Shown: positions 18,436 through 28,010, counted from the first letter of the stretch. The stretch: DNA of 64,000 nucleotides from Bradyrhizobium erythrophlei (GCF_900129425.1 NZ_LT670817.1:2170001-2234000); one strand, 5' to 3'. Translations and numbers: made by a program. Notes: a model not told the origin generated them from the letters alone.

Positions 18436-21400
18436 ATGTGGTTCGCAGCATTCGCGCTAAAGCGTCCCTATACAATCGTCGCATCTCTGATTCTCATCTG
18501 CCTCATGGGCGTTGGAGCTGCACTGCGCATGCCGATCGATATTTTTCCGGAAATCGACATCCCAGTTGTTAGCGTCGTCTGGACCTACAGCGGTATGAGC
18601 GCGCGGGATATCCGCGATCGCATTTTGACCTTGCATGAGCGACAACTCGCTTCGCTGGTTGATGACATCAGCCGGATCGAGGCGACCAGTTATGCGGGCG
18701 TCGGCGTCGAGAAAGTGTACCTCCACGAAGGCGCCAACGTGACGCGCGCCATCTCGCAATTGGCGAGCAGCGCGCTTGTCGTTCTTAAATATATGCCGCC
18801 CAATATCACGCCGCCGCTTGTGTTGCGCTACGGCGCTACGGACGTGCCGATCATACAGCTTAGCCTTTCCAGCAGTTCGCTTCCCGACTCCAAGTTGAAC
18901 GATCTGGGTCAGAACATCATCCGCCCCGATCTTGCGGTCGTCCATGGAGCGGAAGTTCCCTATCCCTATGGTGGCAAGCCCCGCGTCATTATGGTCGATC
19001 TTGATCAGCACGCCCTTGCGTCGCGCGGATTGTCACCCGCGGACGTGGCCACAGCGATTCAGCAACAGAACGTCATCCTTCCCTCCGGCGACGTCAAAAT
19101 CGGTCCTAAAGACTATGCGCTCGCGATGAACAACAGTCCGGACGCGATCGCCGCCATCAACCAATTTCCGGTCAAGCAGGTGACAGGCCAGACCGTGTTC
19201 GTGCGCGACGTCGCCCATGTTCATGATGGCTTTCAGGTCCAAACCAATTCGGTCACTGTCGACGGTCGGCCGGGCGCCCTGATGACGGTGCGCAAAACAG
19301 GCGGTGTCTCAACTCTCGCAGTGATCGACGGCGTCAAGCAAGCGCTGCCGGATGTCGCAAGGCTTATGCCGCGCGGGGTCAACATCAAGGCGATTTTCGA
19401 TCAGTCTGTTTTCGTCAAGGCTTCGCTAAACAGCGTGCTGATGGGCGGCTTGATCGCGGCCGGATTGACGGGGTTGATGATTTTGCTGTTTCTCGGCAAT
19501 TGGCGATTGACGCTCATTATTCTTGCCACGATTCCCATCGCGATCATCACCGCCATTCTCGTGATCTTTATAGATGGTCAGACCTTGAACACGATGACGC
19601 TCGGCGGCTTTGCGCTCGCTGTCGGTATCCTCGTCGACAACAGTACGGTCGTCATTGAAAATATCGAGCGCCACGTCAAAGACGGCGATTCGCTGCAACA
19701 CGCCATCGTTCACGGCTCCGGAGAAGTCGCGCTTCCCACGGCGCTTTCGACGCTATGTATTTGCATTGTCTTCGTGCCGGTGTTCCTTCTGCAAGGCACG
19801 GCCAAATATCTGTTCTCTCCCTTGTCGCTGTCCGTCTGCGTGTCGCTGATCGCCAGCCTTGCGCTGTCCTTCACGCTGGTGCCTGTCCTGTTCGCGTTTC
19901 TCATGCGTTCTTCGCTTGAGGGTCATGCGGGGCATTCCCCGCAGGCCGCGTCACCACGCTCGCGGTTCAATGTGTTTGGCGCGATTCACCACGGATTCGA
20001 GGAGGGCTTCAACCGGCTGCGCGAAGGCTATCGTAACATCGTCGCCCTTTGCGTTCAGCGGGCGGGTGTCACCAGCGTTTTTTTCCTTCTGTTGATGGCA
20101 TGCTCGTTAGTTCTTTTTCCGCAGCTTGGTAGAGACTTTTTCCCTCAAGTGGACGCCGGCCAGATGAGGCTTCACGTTCGCGCGCCGGCCGGCAGCCGCC
20201 TTGAGGAGACCCAGCGCTATTTCGCCGAAGTCGAGAACGCGATCTACGAGATTGTCGGTCGGGACCAGGTCAGCGTCATCCTGGATAATATTGGCCTGCC
20301 GTACAGCGGTATCAATATCGCGTTGAGCGATTCGGCGACCGTCGGTCCGATGGACGGGGAAATTCTGATTTCCTTAAAGCAGAAGCATAACCCGACGGCT
20401 GCTCATGTCGCCGCCTTACGGCATGATCTGCCGAGACGTTTTCCCGGATTGCAGTTTTTCTTCCAACCCGCAGATATCGTCAATCAGGTACTCAATTTCG
20501 GTCAGCCCGCGCCTATTGATGTCAGGATTTCCGGGCCAAAGAGCGGCGAGGCCTACGCGCTCGCGCAGAAGATTACGCGTAGCTTGGATGCCATTCCCGG
20601 TGTGGTGGACGCGCATGTGTTTCAGGTTCCCGACGCTCCCGGCTTGACCATCGACGTCGATCGCACACTAGCCGAGCAGGTTGGCGTGAATGACGACGAA
20701 ATCGCGAAGAATGTCCTGGTAAGCGCCAATTCAAGCGCTCAAACCTCCCCCAATTTCTGGATCGACCCGAAGAATAGCGTGAGCTATCCGCTGGTTGTTC
20801 AGATGCCGACCTATCGCGTGAATTCGACGCAGGATTTGGCCGGTGTGCCGATCAGCGCGGGCGGTGGCAAGTCGAACCAAATGCTGATGAATGTCGCCCA
20901 ATTCGGACGCAAGAACGTCCCGCTCGTGGCTTCACAGCTCAACATCCGGCCGGTTTTCGACGTCAATGCCGACGTTCAGGGCCGAGACCTCGCGTCCGCC
21001 GCGGACGCGATCGATAAGGTATTGGATGAAGAGCGCTCCGCCTCCGCTTCTCCCGCGACCATAACGCTTAGCGGACAGGTCGAAACCATGCGCGAAAGTT
21101 TTGACGGGCTGTTCTCCGGCATGGCCATGGCGGTGGTGCTCGTCTACCTCGTTCTCGTCATTAATTTTCAAAGCTGGGTGGATCCACTGATTGTCCTGGC
21201 GGCTGTCCCGTTCACATTGGGCGGAGTGATGTGGATGTTGTTTCTGACCCAAACGCATCTGAGCATCCCCGCCTTGATGGGCTCGTTGATGTGTATCGGC
21301 CTGACGGCTGCCAACAGCATTCTTGTCGTCACTTTCGCCAATCAGCGAATGGAAGCGGGCGACGACAAAGCGACCGCCGCGATCGTCGCGGGCTACACCC

Positions 21401-21618
21401 GGTTACGGCCCGTATTGATGACCGCCGCCGCCATGATTCTCGGCATGATCCCGATGGCTTTGGGCGTGGGCGAGGGAGGCGAGCAGAATGCGCCCTTGGC
21501 GCGCGCGGTCATTGGCGGACTTTTGTTCGCCACGGCGGCAACCATGATCTTCGTGCCCGTGGTTTACCGAATTCTTCGCCGGGATACCGAGCTATGCTTC
21601 AGACAGGAATTGAAATGA
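18436..21618 (+). CDS. RND efflux inner-membrane permease, pump 2
   Basis: A 1060-residue paralogue of the permease at 4953-8150, with the same opening (LKRPYTI, RMPIDIFPEIDIPVVSVVWTYSG) and topology. At the AcrB Asp407-Asp408 site it has Asp401-Asn402 (GILVDNST), and at the Lys940 site it has Ala (GLTAANSI). The helix 11 Arg (RLRPVLMT) is kept. The first gene of a permease-adaptor-channel-MarR operon; the adaptor start overlaps its stop (ATGA). It is probably transcribed from the ECF-type promoter at 18242. The substrate is unknown. Confidence 0.94.
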   Translation: MWFAAFALKRPYTIVASLILICLMGVGAALRMPIDIFPEIDIPVVSVVWTYSGMSARDIRDRILTLHERQLASLVDDISRIEATSYAGVGVEKVYLHEGANVTRAISQLASSALVVLKYMPPNITPPLVLRYGATDVPIIQLSLSSSSLPDSKLNDLGQNIIRPDLAVVHGAEVPYPYGGKPRVIMVDLDQHALASRGLSPADVATAIQQQNVILPSGDVKIGPKDYALAMNNSPDAIAAINQFPVKQVTGQTVFVRDVAHVHDGFQVQTNSVTVDGRPGALMTVRKTGGVSTLAVIDGVKQALPDVARLMPRGVNIKAIFDQSVFVKASLNSVLMGGLIAAGLTGLMILLFLGNWRLTLIILATIPIAIITAILVIFIDGQTLNTMTLGGFALAVGILVDNSTVVIENIERHVKDGDSLQHAIVHGSGEVALPTALSTLCICIVFVPVFLLQGTAKYLFSPLSLSVCVSLIASLALSFTLVPVLFAFLMRSSLEGHAGHSPQAASPRSRFNVFGAIHHGFEEGFNRLREGYRNIVALCVQRAGVTSVFFLLLMACSLVLFPQLGRDFFPQVDAGQMRLHVRAPAGSRLEETQRYFAEVENAIYEIVGRDQVSVILDNIGLPYSGINIALSDSATVGPMDGEILISLKQKHNPTAAHVAALRHDLPRRFPGLQFFFQPADIVNQVLNFGQPAPIDVRISGPKSGEAYALAQKITRSLDAIPGVVDAHVFQVPDAPGLTIDVDRTLAEQVGVNDDEIAKNVLVSANSSAQTSPNFWIDPKNSVSYPLVVQMPTYRVNSTQDLAGVPISAGGGKSNQMLMNVAQFGRKNVPLVASQLNIRPVFDVNADVQGRDLASAADAIDKVLDEERSASASPATITLSGQVETMRESFDGLFSGMAMAVVLVYLVLVINFQSWVDPLIVLAAVPFTLGGVMWMLFLTQTHLSIPALMGSLMCIGLTAANSILVVTFANQRMEAGDDKATAAIVAGYTRLRPVLMTAAAMILGMIPMALGVGEGGEQNAPLARAVIGGLLFATAATMIFVPVVYRILRRDTELCFRQELK

Positions 21619-22889
21619 CGCCTCTGACGAAAGACCTCAATCCAAACGCCTCAGAACCCGACGAAGTCAGCCAGATGACGCGCGTCACGCGTGGGACAGG
21701 GGCAAGGATCTTGCGCCTCATCGCTGTGATCGCGATGGTGTTGGGCGTCGGCTTTGTTCTCGTTTCTCGCGGGAAAAACGCGGCGGAAGCGCGATTGGCA
21801 GATGCGACTAGCAAGGACGAGGCAGAGGCGCCCGCCGTCGATGTGTTTACCGTCGGTCGGTCGCTTGGAAAGCAGCCACTTAAGCTTCCCGGAGAGACAG
21901 CCGCCTGGAACGAGACCGCGATCTATGCACGGGTGAACGGTTATGTCACCAAATGGTTTGTCGATATCGGCGACAACGTGACAGCGGGCCAGACGCTCGC
22001 GATAATCGATACGCCGGAACTTGACGCTGAACTCCTCGCCGCAAAGGCCAAGCTCAACGCCAGCATCGCACAAGTAGCGGTCAAGCAGGCCCGGGCCGAT
22101 TTTGCAGCGACGACCGATGAGCGTTGGCGCGAATCCCCGAAAGGCGTCGTGTCCGATCAGGAGCGTGAGTCCAAGAAGGCTGGCAGCGCCGAAGCAATCG
22201 CCGAGCTGAATGCAGCGCGCGCGCAAGTGATGCTGGAACAAGCCGACATAGATCGTCTTTCGGCGCTCACCCAGTTCAAGGAGGTCAAGGCCCCCTTTGA
22301 CGGCACCATCGTTCAGCGTCACATCGACATTGGAAATCTTGTAACGGCGGGAAGCGCCGCTAATACGACGTCGCTCTATCAGCTTTCCCAAAACAATCCG
22401 ATGCGCATCTTCGTCCATGCCCCTCAGAGCGTCGCGGCGCAGCTCATGAGGCCGGGCGCGACCGCTGTGATCACCAGCAGTAGCCAGCCCAATTTGCATA
22501 TTGAAGGTAAAGTTGCACGGACCGCGAAAGCGATTGATCCGGGATCACGAACGATTCGGGTCGAAATTGACATCCCGAATCCCGACCGTTCGCTCGTTCC
22601 CGGCATGTACGTGCAGGCAGATTTCGAACTCACGGGGGGCGCCTCGATCCAGATTCCCGCGGCCGCTCTGCTGTATCGATCCGGCGGCCCGCAAGTCGCC
22701 GTCGTCGACGAAACAGGCGCAGTGGCCTTCAGGGACGTCATGATCGCCAGCGACGATGGCAACGTCGTCGCCATTGATTCCGACCTCGCGGTTGGCGACA
22801 AAATCGCCCTCAATCTCAGCAGTCAGATTGCTGCCGGCGAAAAAGTTAAAACAAGCTCAGGCGATACAAAAAGCGCGTCGGTCCAATAA
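21615..22889 (+). CDS. RND efflux periplasmic adaptor, pump 2
   Basis: Membrane fusion protein of 424 residues. The N-terminal membrane helix (about residues 30-50, LRLIAVIAMVLGVGFVLVS) is followed by ARVNGYVTKWFVDIGDNV, a coiled-coil hairpin, FDGTIVQRHIDIGNLV and the beta-barrel domain. The start is set by the ATGA overlap with the permease stop; upstream in-frame codons lie inside the permease gene. It is paralogous to the adaptor at 3673-4938. Confidence 0.92.
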   Translation: MTPLTKDLNPNASEPDEVSQMTRVTRGTGARILRLIAVIAMVLGVGFVLVSRGKNAAEARLADATSKDEAEAPAVDVFTVGRSLGKQPLKLPGETAAWNETAIYARVNGYVTKWFVDIGDNVTAGQTLAIIDTPELDAELLAAKAKLNASIAQVAVKQARADFAATTDERWRESPKGVVSDQERESKKAGSAEAIAELNAARAQVMLEQADIDRLSALTQFKEVKAPFDGTIVQRHIDIGNLVTAGSAANTTSLYQLSQNNPMRIFVHAPQSVAAQLMRPGATAVITSSSQPNLHIEGKVARTAKAIDPGSRTIRVEIDIPNPDRSLVPGMYVQADFELTGGASIQIPAAALLYRSGGPQVAVVDETGAVAFRDVMIASDDGNVVAIDSDLAVGDKIALNLSSQIAAGEKVKTSSGDTKSASVQ

Positions 22890-22954
22890 AGAAAATACTG
22901 ATGTGCCTTCAGCCGCGCCGCCTTACGTTGGTCAGCTCTGCCGTGATTTATGGG

Positions 22955-24475
22955 ATGAAAAATTGGATCCGCGTGGGTCCGCTGGCGATCGTCGCTTTAG
23001 CTGGCTGCTCCGTCGGACCCGATTATCAAACGCCTGCCACGCTCTTGCCAGTCCAGTATCTCCCGCATGCAAGGGAGACAGCGGCGCAATTGACTGCGAG
23101 CGTCGACCTTACCCAGTGGTGGCGGACCCTTCATGATCGGGAGCTGGATTCGCTTGTTGCTCGCGCTCGCGAATCCAATCTCGATCTCGCAGTCGCTCTG
23201 GACAGGCTCCAGGAAGCGCGAACGCTGGTGACGATCGCTGTCAGTCAGGGGCTTCCGGTTGTCGGGGCGACTGGCGGCGGTGGCGTCGGAACAGGGTCGG
23301 ACGAAACCAAGGGCCGGGTGTCGCAGGCGCTGCGGTCGGCGGAGAACGCGCGAAATCTTAACAATATTAACGAAGCGGGTGGCCTCGACGCCAACTGGGA
23401 ACTTGATCTTATAGGCAAGTTCCGGCGGGAGATCGAGGCGCAGACCGCTGATGCTGAGGCCTTTGAGGACGCACACGACTGGGCGCTCGTGACGGTCGCC
23501 GCCGACGTCGCGCAGTCCTATCTCGACATGCGCGCGCAGCAGAGCCAGCTGGTTGTCCTCGGTCAAAATATTGCTGCCGCGCGCGGCAACGTGGATCTCG
23601 CGCAAGGGCGCCTCGACCGCGGATTGACCAACGCGATCGACGTAAGCCTGGCACAGCGTGAATTGGCGACGCTGCAAGCCGATCAGGCGCCACTCGCCGC
23701 GCAAATCGATGCAAGTCGCCATGTAATTTCGGTCCTGCTGGGCCGCTTTCCCGAGGACCTCGCCGAAGAACTGGCAAAACCCGGTGCTATCCCGGCGCTG
23801 CCGACTAAAATGCCCGTCGGGCAGCCCGTCGACCTGTTGCGACGACGCCCGGATATCCGTGAGGCAGAGCGTCGCCTCGCCGCGGCGAATGCTCGCATTG
23901 GCGTGGCGACGGCGGATCTCTTTCCGACCGTGGTCCTCAGCGGCGCGGTTGGCGCTCAAGGCGGCGTACGTTCGTCATCTGCCGCTCCCATCACATGGAT
24001 TGGATCGATTGGCCCGTCGCTCTATTTGCCCTTGCTCGATTTCGGGGCGCTCGATGCGCAAATAGAAATCGCCGACCTGCAAACGCACGAGGCTCTTGTC
24101 GCCTACAAGCAGGCGATATTGGTGGCGGTCCGGCAAGTGGACGACGCCAGCACTTCCTACCGGGCGCAACTCGAACGGCTCAAAAGCCTTGATCGCGCCC
24201 TGGTTGCGGCGCGCGAGGCAACGCAGATCGCTACGCAGCGATACGATCGCGGCCTTACAGATTTTCTGAACGTCCTTGACGCCGAGCGCCAGCAATTCGA
24301 TCTCGAAGCACGCCATGTCGCGACGCGCCAATTGGCGGCCGACGACCTCGTCGCCCTCTACAAGGCGCTCGGAGGCGGCTGGTCGTTGAATGAACCTATT
24401 CCACCGATTCGTACTCCGCTGCCCGCCGCGATCGCCGCCGCGAAACTTATGCTGGCGCCGGCGCAAGTCCATTGA
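22955..24475 (+). CDS. RND efflux outer-membrane lipoprotein, pump 2
   Basis: OprM/NodT-type channel of about 506 residues. The start at 22955 puts the lipobox (LAGC, then SVGPDY) at residue 18, ideal for a lipoprotein signal; an ATG at 22901 would add an unlikely extension. The family hallmarks are TQWWRTLHD, ANWELDLIGKFRREIEA and RYDRGLTDFLNVLDAERQQF. It closely parallels the channel gene at 1680-3335. Cotranscribed with the pump and followed ten bases later by the MarR gene. Confidence 0.92.
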   Translation: MKNWIRVGPLAIVALAGCSVGPDYQTPATLLPVQYLPHARETAAQLTASVDLTQWWRTLHDRELDSLVARARESNLDLAVALDRLQEARTLVTIAVSQGLPVVGATGGGGVGTGSDETKGRVSQALRSAENARNLNNINEAGGLDANWELDLIGKFRREIEAQTADAEAFEDAHDWALVTVAADVAQSYLDMRAQQSQLVVLGQNIAAARGNVDLAQGRLDRGLTNAIDVSLAQRELATLQADQAPLAAQIDASRHVISVLLGRFPEDLAEELAKPGAIPALPTKMPVGQPVDLLRRRPDIREAERRLAAANARIGVATADLFPTVVLSGAVGAQGGVRSSSAAPITWIGSIGPSLYLPLLDFGALDAQIEIADLQTHEALVAYKQAILVAVRQVDDASTSYRAQLERLKSLDRALVAAREATQIATQRYDRGLTDFLNVLDAERQQFDLEARHVATRQLAADDLVALYKALGGGWSLNEPIPPIRTPLPAAIAAAKLMLAPAQVH

Positions 24476-24484
24476 GGAGATACG

Positions 24485-25021
24485 ATGTCCACGATGAAGG
24501 AATTTTCGATGGATGAACAGAAACCGAGCAGGGTCCCTATGAATGAGTCCGCCGAGAATAACTGGTATGGCATTCGACGATTTCCCTGGGAGATCGCATC
24601 GATCAGTGTGCACCTGGAGCAGCTAAGCCACTTCTGGGCCAAGACCCTCGGCATCAGCGGATCACAATGGAGGATGATCCTCGCCTTGGCCGATCTCGAC
24701 CAGGGCGAGGGCGCAGCGGTCAACGCGGTTTCGAAGAGGCTGCACGTCGATCCGTCGTTCGTCACGACCCAATCGAAACTTCTCGAGAAAAAGGGCTTCA
24801 TCCGCCGCCAGGCCTCGAGCGAGGACGCCCGGGTCGTCAAGATGTCGCTGACAGACAAGACCTATAAGCATTTGGCAAGCCTGGCTTCGCAACAGGAGAG
24901 CCTGAACGAATTCATCTTCGCGGAATTCAGCGCCGGCGAGATGGACGAACTGAACGGCAAACTCGCGTCGCTCAAAAAGCGGCTGGAGAAAGCCTGCCTT
25001 AAAGTCGCGGTCGATTTCTAG
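24485..25021 (+). CDS. MarR-family transcription regulator
   Basis: A 178-residue winged-helix regulator preceded by GAGGAG. The DNA-binding part is seen as ISGSQWRMILALADLDQGEGAAVNAVSKRLHVDPSFVTTQSKLLEKKGFIRRQASSEDARVVKMSLTDK, including the wing Asp-Arg-like DARV pair. Dimer helices flank it. As the last gene of the efflux operon it is the likely local repressor that senses the pump substrate, by analogy with MarR/EmrR. Its operator was not identified. Confidence 0.9.
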   Translation: MSTMKEFSMDEQKPSRVPMNESAENNWYGIRRFPWEIASISVHLEQLSHFWAKTLGISGSQWRMILALADLDQGEGAAVNAVSKRLHVDPSFVTTQSKLLEKKGFIRRQASSEDARVVKMSLTDKTYKHLASLASQQESLNEFIFAEFSAGEMDELNGKLASLKKRLEKACLKVAVDF

Positions 25022-25490
25022 GCTTGTCGAATTTCCGGAACGCTTGAACTTCCAGAAAGATTAGCCTTCCAGTTGTCTTGGGGCTGATCAAAATAGTTTC
25101 GTGAACAGAAACTCGCGGGGCGCTATTTTCGCAAGCAACTCTTCACCACTACAGAAAATACTGCTGTCTTTTTCTCTCGGAATTCCGAGCGGCTGTTGAG
25201 CACGGTCGCCGCGTTCGACTCGGTGCTTGCTGCCGAAAAAGTCTTTTGTGCGGTTTGGATCACCGAGGGTCCGAGCGTTTCAACGCTTTTCCACCGCCTC
25301 TATTTCCGTCGGCTCGTGATCGGGTTCGACGTTCCTATTTGGCGAAATGCAAAGCCGATAAATCCGAGCACGACCAAGATAGCTCCACGCACACATTCGG
25401 GAAACATACTCCGGGAACCAAGTCGCGTTACAGCATCGTAAGTTGGCCTCGATGAGAAGGTGGGTAGACTGAGTAACGACTGGAAAGTGC
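25022..25490. other. Intergenic region, no supported gene
   Basis: Both strands hold short overlapping frames. One minus-strand frame (25407-25300) would give a 35-residue peptide with a hydrophobic stretch (GAILVVLGFIGFAF), but GGAG lies only one base before its ATG. It is left uncalled. Confidence 0.4.
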
Positions 25491-25694
25491 ATGTATTCAA
25501 GAAAACAATTCGCAGCGTTGGAGGCCATGTGCCGTGAGCAAGCTGCGCTTGCCAGAAAAGAAATGGAATACTCGCTGATGAAATATTGGTTGGCGGAAGC
25601 AGAGGAATGGAAGCAACTCAGGCAGTCTGCCCCAAAGAGAATTGCGTATCGCTCCAGCGAGCTGGCAAGGTCCAGCAAACAAAGAGTCAAATGA
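25491..25694 (+). CDS. Small hypothetical protein, charged helical
   Basis: A 67-residue protein that is almost fully helical and charged: FAALEAMCREQAALARKEMEYSLMKYWLAEAEEWKQLRQ. It resembles short uncharacterised Bradyrhizobium proteins that share the ALEAMCR and AEEW words. There is no signal peptide or membrane segment, so it should be cytoplasmic. No neighbour suggests a role. Confidence 0.55.
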   Translation: MYSRKQFAALEAMCREQAALARKEMEYSLMKYWLAEAEEWKQLRQSAPKRIAYRSSELARSSKQRVK

Positions 25695-25838
25695 CACGCG
25701 ATGGAAGACGATTGCTGGAACATTGAGGCTCTACGAGATGTGAACTGCTTTGCGGCCTATCGCGCTAAAGAATCTTTTAATTGAATGATGAAACAGACTT
25801 ACCATGTTCTTCTTTGTCTAAACGAGAAGGACAAGACC

Positions 25839-26078
25839 ATGAAACTTACGACAATCGCACTGGCAATTGCATTCGCTCTACCGAGCTCCTTTGCATTTGC
25901 GCGAGGCGGAATCAGCATTGGTAGTCACGTCGATCGCCCCTACACAGGCGTCACGGTCGGCTCGTCACACCGGATCGCGACGAGGCCAAGGAACTTTTCC
26001 GGTAATACTCTCGGCCCCATCATGCATGATCCAAGCGGGTCAACACTGACTGGCTCGGCCATCAACCGAGGCGCTTAA
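25839..26078 (+). CDS. Small secreted protein of unknown function
   Basis: A 79-residue protein from the ATG at 25839, which has AGAAGGA upstream. A signal peptide (MKLTTIALAIAFALPSSFAFA) is followed by a glycine/serine-rich mature part (RGGISIGSHVDRPYTG, GPIMHDPSGSTLTGSA). It is followed at once by a strong terminator, which supports a genuine single-gene transcript. No domain was recognised. Confidence 0.65.
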   Translation: MKLTTIALAIAFALPSSFAFARGGISIGSHVDRPYTGVTVGSSHRIATRPRNFSGNTLGPIMHDPSGSTLTGSAINRGA

Positions 26079-26086
26079 GAAAGAAA

Positions 26087-26116
26087 AGCCCCGCATCTTC
26101 GCGGGGCTTCTTTTTA
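26087..26116 (+). terminator. Rho-independent terminator
   Basis: AAGCCCCGC and GCGGGGCTT form a nine-base perfect stem with a six-base loop, followed by CTTTTT. It begins nine bases after the stop of the small secreted gene. Confidence 0.9.
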
Positions 26117-26289
26117 CGCGCTCTTCTTGGGAAGCGCGGGTGATGACGATAGCTCTGGCTCCGCCGCCATACCCCGGGTGGGACGCCCGCAATTGCGAAC
26201 GCTCTTCAGTGATTTCAGGTCGAGTAACTTAGCCGCCCGCCCGATGGAGCCGCGCGCTCCGCGCAAAATACTGCGCAGATCGCTCGGGG

Positions 26290-27549
26290 TCAGGCCATGG
26301 GGCGGACGTTCTGGTTCACCCGGAACAGGTTGCCCGGGTCGTATTTCTTTTTCAGCTTGCCGAGACGCTGGTAATTGTCGCCGTAGGTCGCTTTGATGCG
26401 TGCCTCGCCTTCGTCATCCTTCATGAAGTTCGGGTAGGCGCCGCCGAGGTCGAACGGATGAATCGCCTCCCAATAGTTCTTTGCCCATTGCTTCAAGGCC
26501 GGCGCCTGACCCGGATCGGAGCCGATTCCGGCGATCACCATCGACCAGGTGGCATCGCGGCAGTTCCATGCCGTTTCGCCTTCCGCCTTGCGATGGACCG
26601 AACCATCGATTGGATAGAGATGCATTAAAGAGGCGTCACTAGGTACCCTCGCAGCCTGCTCGATATGGACGTCGATCGCAGCGTCGGGCAGCGTCTTGAC
26701 GAAGTCGCCCTTCCAGTACCAATGCAGGCCTTTCGGATAAAGTCCGTCGAACATGTCTTGCAGCGCCAAATAAGGGATCGGGCCCGCAAAATCGATGATC
26801 GGCTCAGGAAGTGCCGCGCGGACGGCGTTGACGGCCTTTTCGGCGTCAGCTGCCACCCCGTTGTGCGAGACGAGCAGCACGCAGATCTTTTTGCCCCAAT
26901 GCTCCCTGGGGAAGGGATCGCCGGACGGAACCGTCTGCAGCCCTAGGAAGGCATAGAACTCGTCCGGCGCACTTGCCTGAAAGTCCCGGTACCATCGCAT
27001 GATCCGCGCAGCGTCCTTCAACTCCCAGAAGATCGGGCCGGCGTAGACCGTGGTCGCGGGGTGCGCCTCGAAAAGGAAACTGGTGACGACGCCAAAATTG
27101 CCGCCGCCGCCGCGCAGCGCCCAGAGCAGATCGGGGCTGTCCGTCGTGTTCGCGACAACAAATGTGCCGTCCGTCAGAACCACATCGGCCTCTATCAGAT
27201 TGTCGATGGCGAGTCCGTATTGACGGCCAAGATAACCGTGGCCGCCGCTGAGTGTCAGGCCGGCAACGCCTGTTGTCGAGACGACGCCAAAAGGGATAGC
27301 GAGACCGAAGGCATGGGTCGCGTGGTCAACATCGCCGGTCGTGCAACCGGCGCCCACCCGCACGGTCCGTTTCGCCGGATCGACGCGCACGCCCCTCATC
27401 ATCGACAGATCAATGACCAGCCCATCATCAACGCTGCCGAATCCGGGTCCGTTATGGCCGCCGCCGCGGATGGCGATGGCCAACCTGTTGTCACGGCCAA
27501 AATTTACGGCGGCAATCACATCCGCCACATCGGCGCAGCGTGCGATCAA
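26290..27549 (-). CDS. FAD-linked oxidase (BBE-like), truncated start
   Basis: A flavoprotein oxidase with a PCMH-type FAD domain (RGGGHNGPGFGSVDDG, LTLSGGHGYLGRQYGLAIDN, LLWALRGGGGNFGVVTSF) and the C-terminal BBE segment (YDPGNLFRVNQNVRP). The only start in frame is a TTG at 27549. Family-like sequence (RLYNATIDKRPLLIARC) continues upstream of it until a TAA at about 27615, with no ATG or GTG. Homologues usually have about 40 more residues there, so the 5' end has been lost or frameshifted. It may be a pseudogene. The substrate is unknown. Confidence 0.75.
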   Translation of the reverse strand: MIARCADVADVIAAVNFGRDNRLAIAIRGGGHNGPGFGSVDDGLVIDLSMMRGVRVDPAKRTVRVGAGCTTGDVDHATHAFGLAIPFGVVSTTGVAGLTLSGGHGYLGRQYGLAIDNLIEADVVLTDGTFVVANTTDSPDLLWALRGGGGNFGVVTSFLFEAHPATTVYAGPIFWELKDAARIMRWYRDFQASAPDEFYAFLGLQTVPSGDPFPREHWGKKICVLLVSHNGVAADAEKAVNAVRAALPEPIIDFAGPIPYLALQDMFDGLYPKGLHWYWKGDFVKTLPDAAIDVHIEQAARVPSDASLMHLYPIDGSVHRKAEGETAWNCRDATWSMVIAGIGSDPGQAPALKQWAKNYWEAIHPFDLGGAYPNFMKDDEGEARIKATYGDNYQRLGKLKKKYDPGNLFRVNQNVRPMA

Positions 27550-27665
27550 CAGCGGCCGTTTGTCGATCGTGGCGTTGTAGAGCCGCTTGAAGAAGAGATT
27601 GCAGCCGACCTTGCATTAGGTTTGGCTCGTGCTTTGCGTCAACACGGTGAGAACAGAGTCTCCTC

Positions 27666-27925
27666 ATGCCACGCTACGTTGTAGAAAGAGAGTTTGCGGA
27701 ACAACTCGACCTCACCAAGGACGGGGTTGAAAAGTCAATTTGATCAATGATCAGCCAGGCGTGCAGTGGACCTTCTCTTTCCTCAGCGCCGACAAGAAAG
27801 AAACCTATTGCCTCTATGAGGCGCCTAATCCTGAAGCTATTCGGGCCGCGGCACGAAGAAACAACATTCCCGCCGATGTGATCATTGAAATTGGCGGGGA
27901 AATTGGGCCGAACATGTTCGCGTAG
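27666..27925 (+). pseudogene. DUF4242 family small protein, frameshifted
   Basis: The first frame reads MPRYVVEREFAEQLDLTKDGVEKSI and stops. The next frame continues KVNLINDQPGVQWTFSFLSADKKETYCLYEAPNPEAIRAAARRNNIPAD to 27925. Joined at GTTGAAAAGTC (27727-27736) they form one DUF4242-type (SCO4226-like, possibly nickel-binding) protein of about 86 residues. One A missing from the A-run explains the break. A terminator follows at 28011. It could be a real pseudogene, a sequencing error or slippage-dependent expression. Confidence 0.75.
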
Positions 27926-28010
27926 CCATTCGGCAGGCCGCGGGCGTCGGAATTCTCTCGCTCGAGCCAGGCAGCCCGGTGCGCAGAGCAACTGCTCCTG
28001 ACACTCGCAT

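Noticed and set aside
25300..25407. 35-codon minus-strand frame with a hydrophobic stretch
   Set aside because: The ribosome-binding-site-like GGAG is one base from the ATG and there is no other support.
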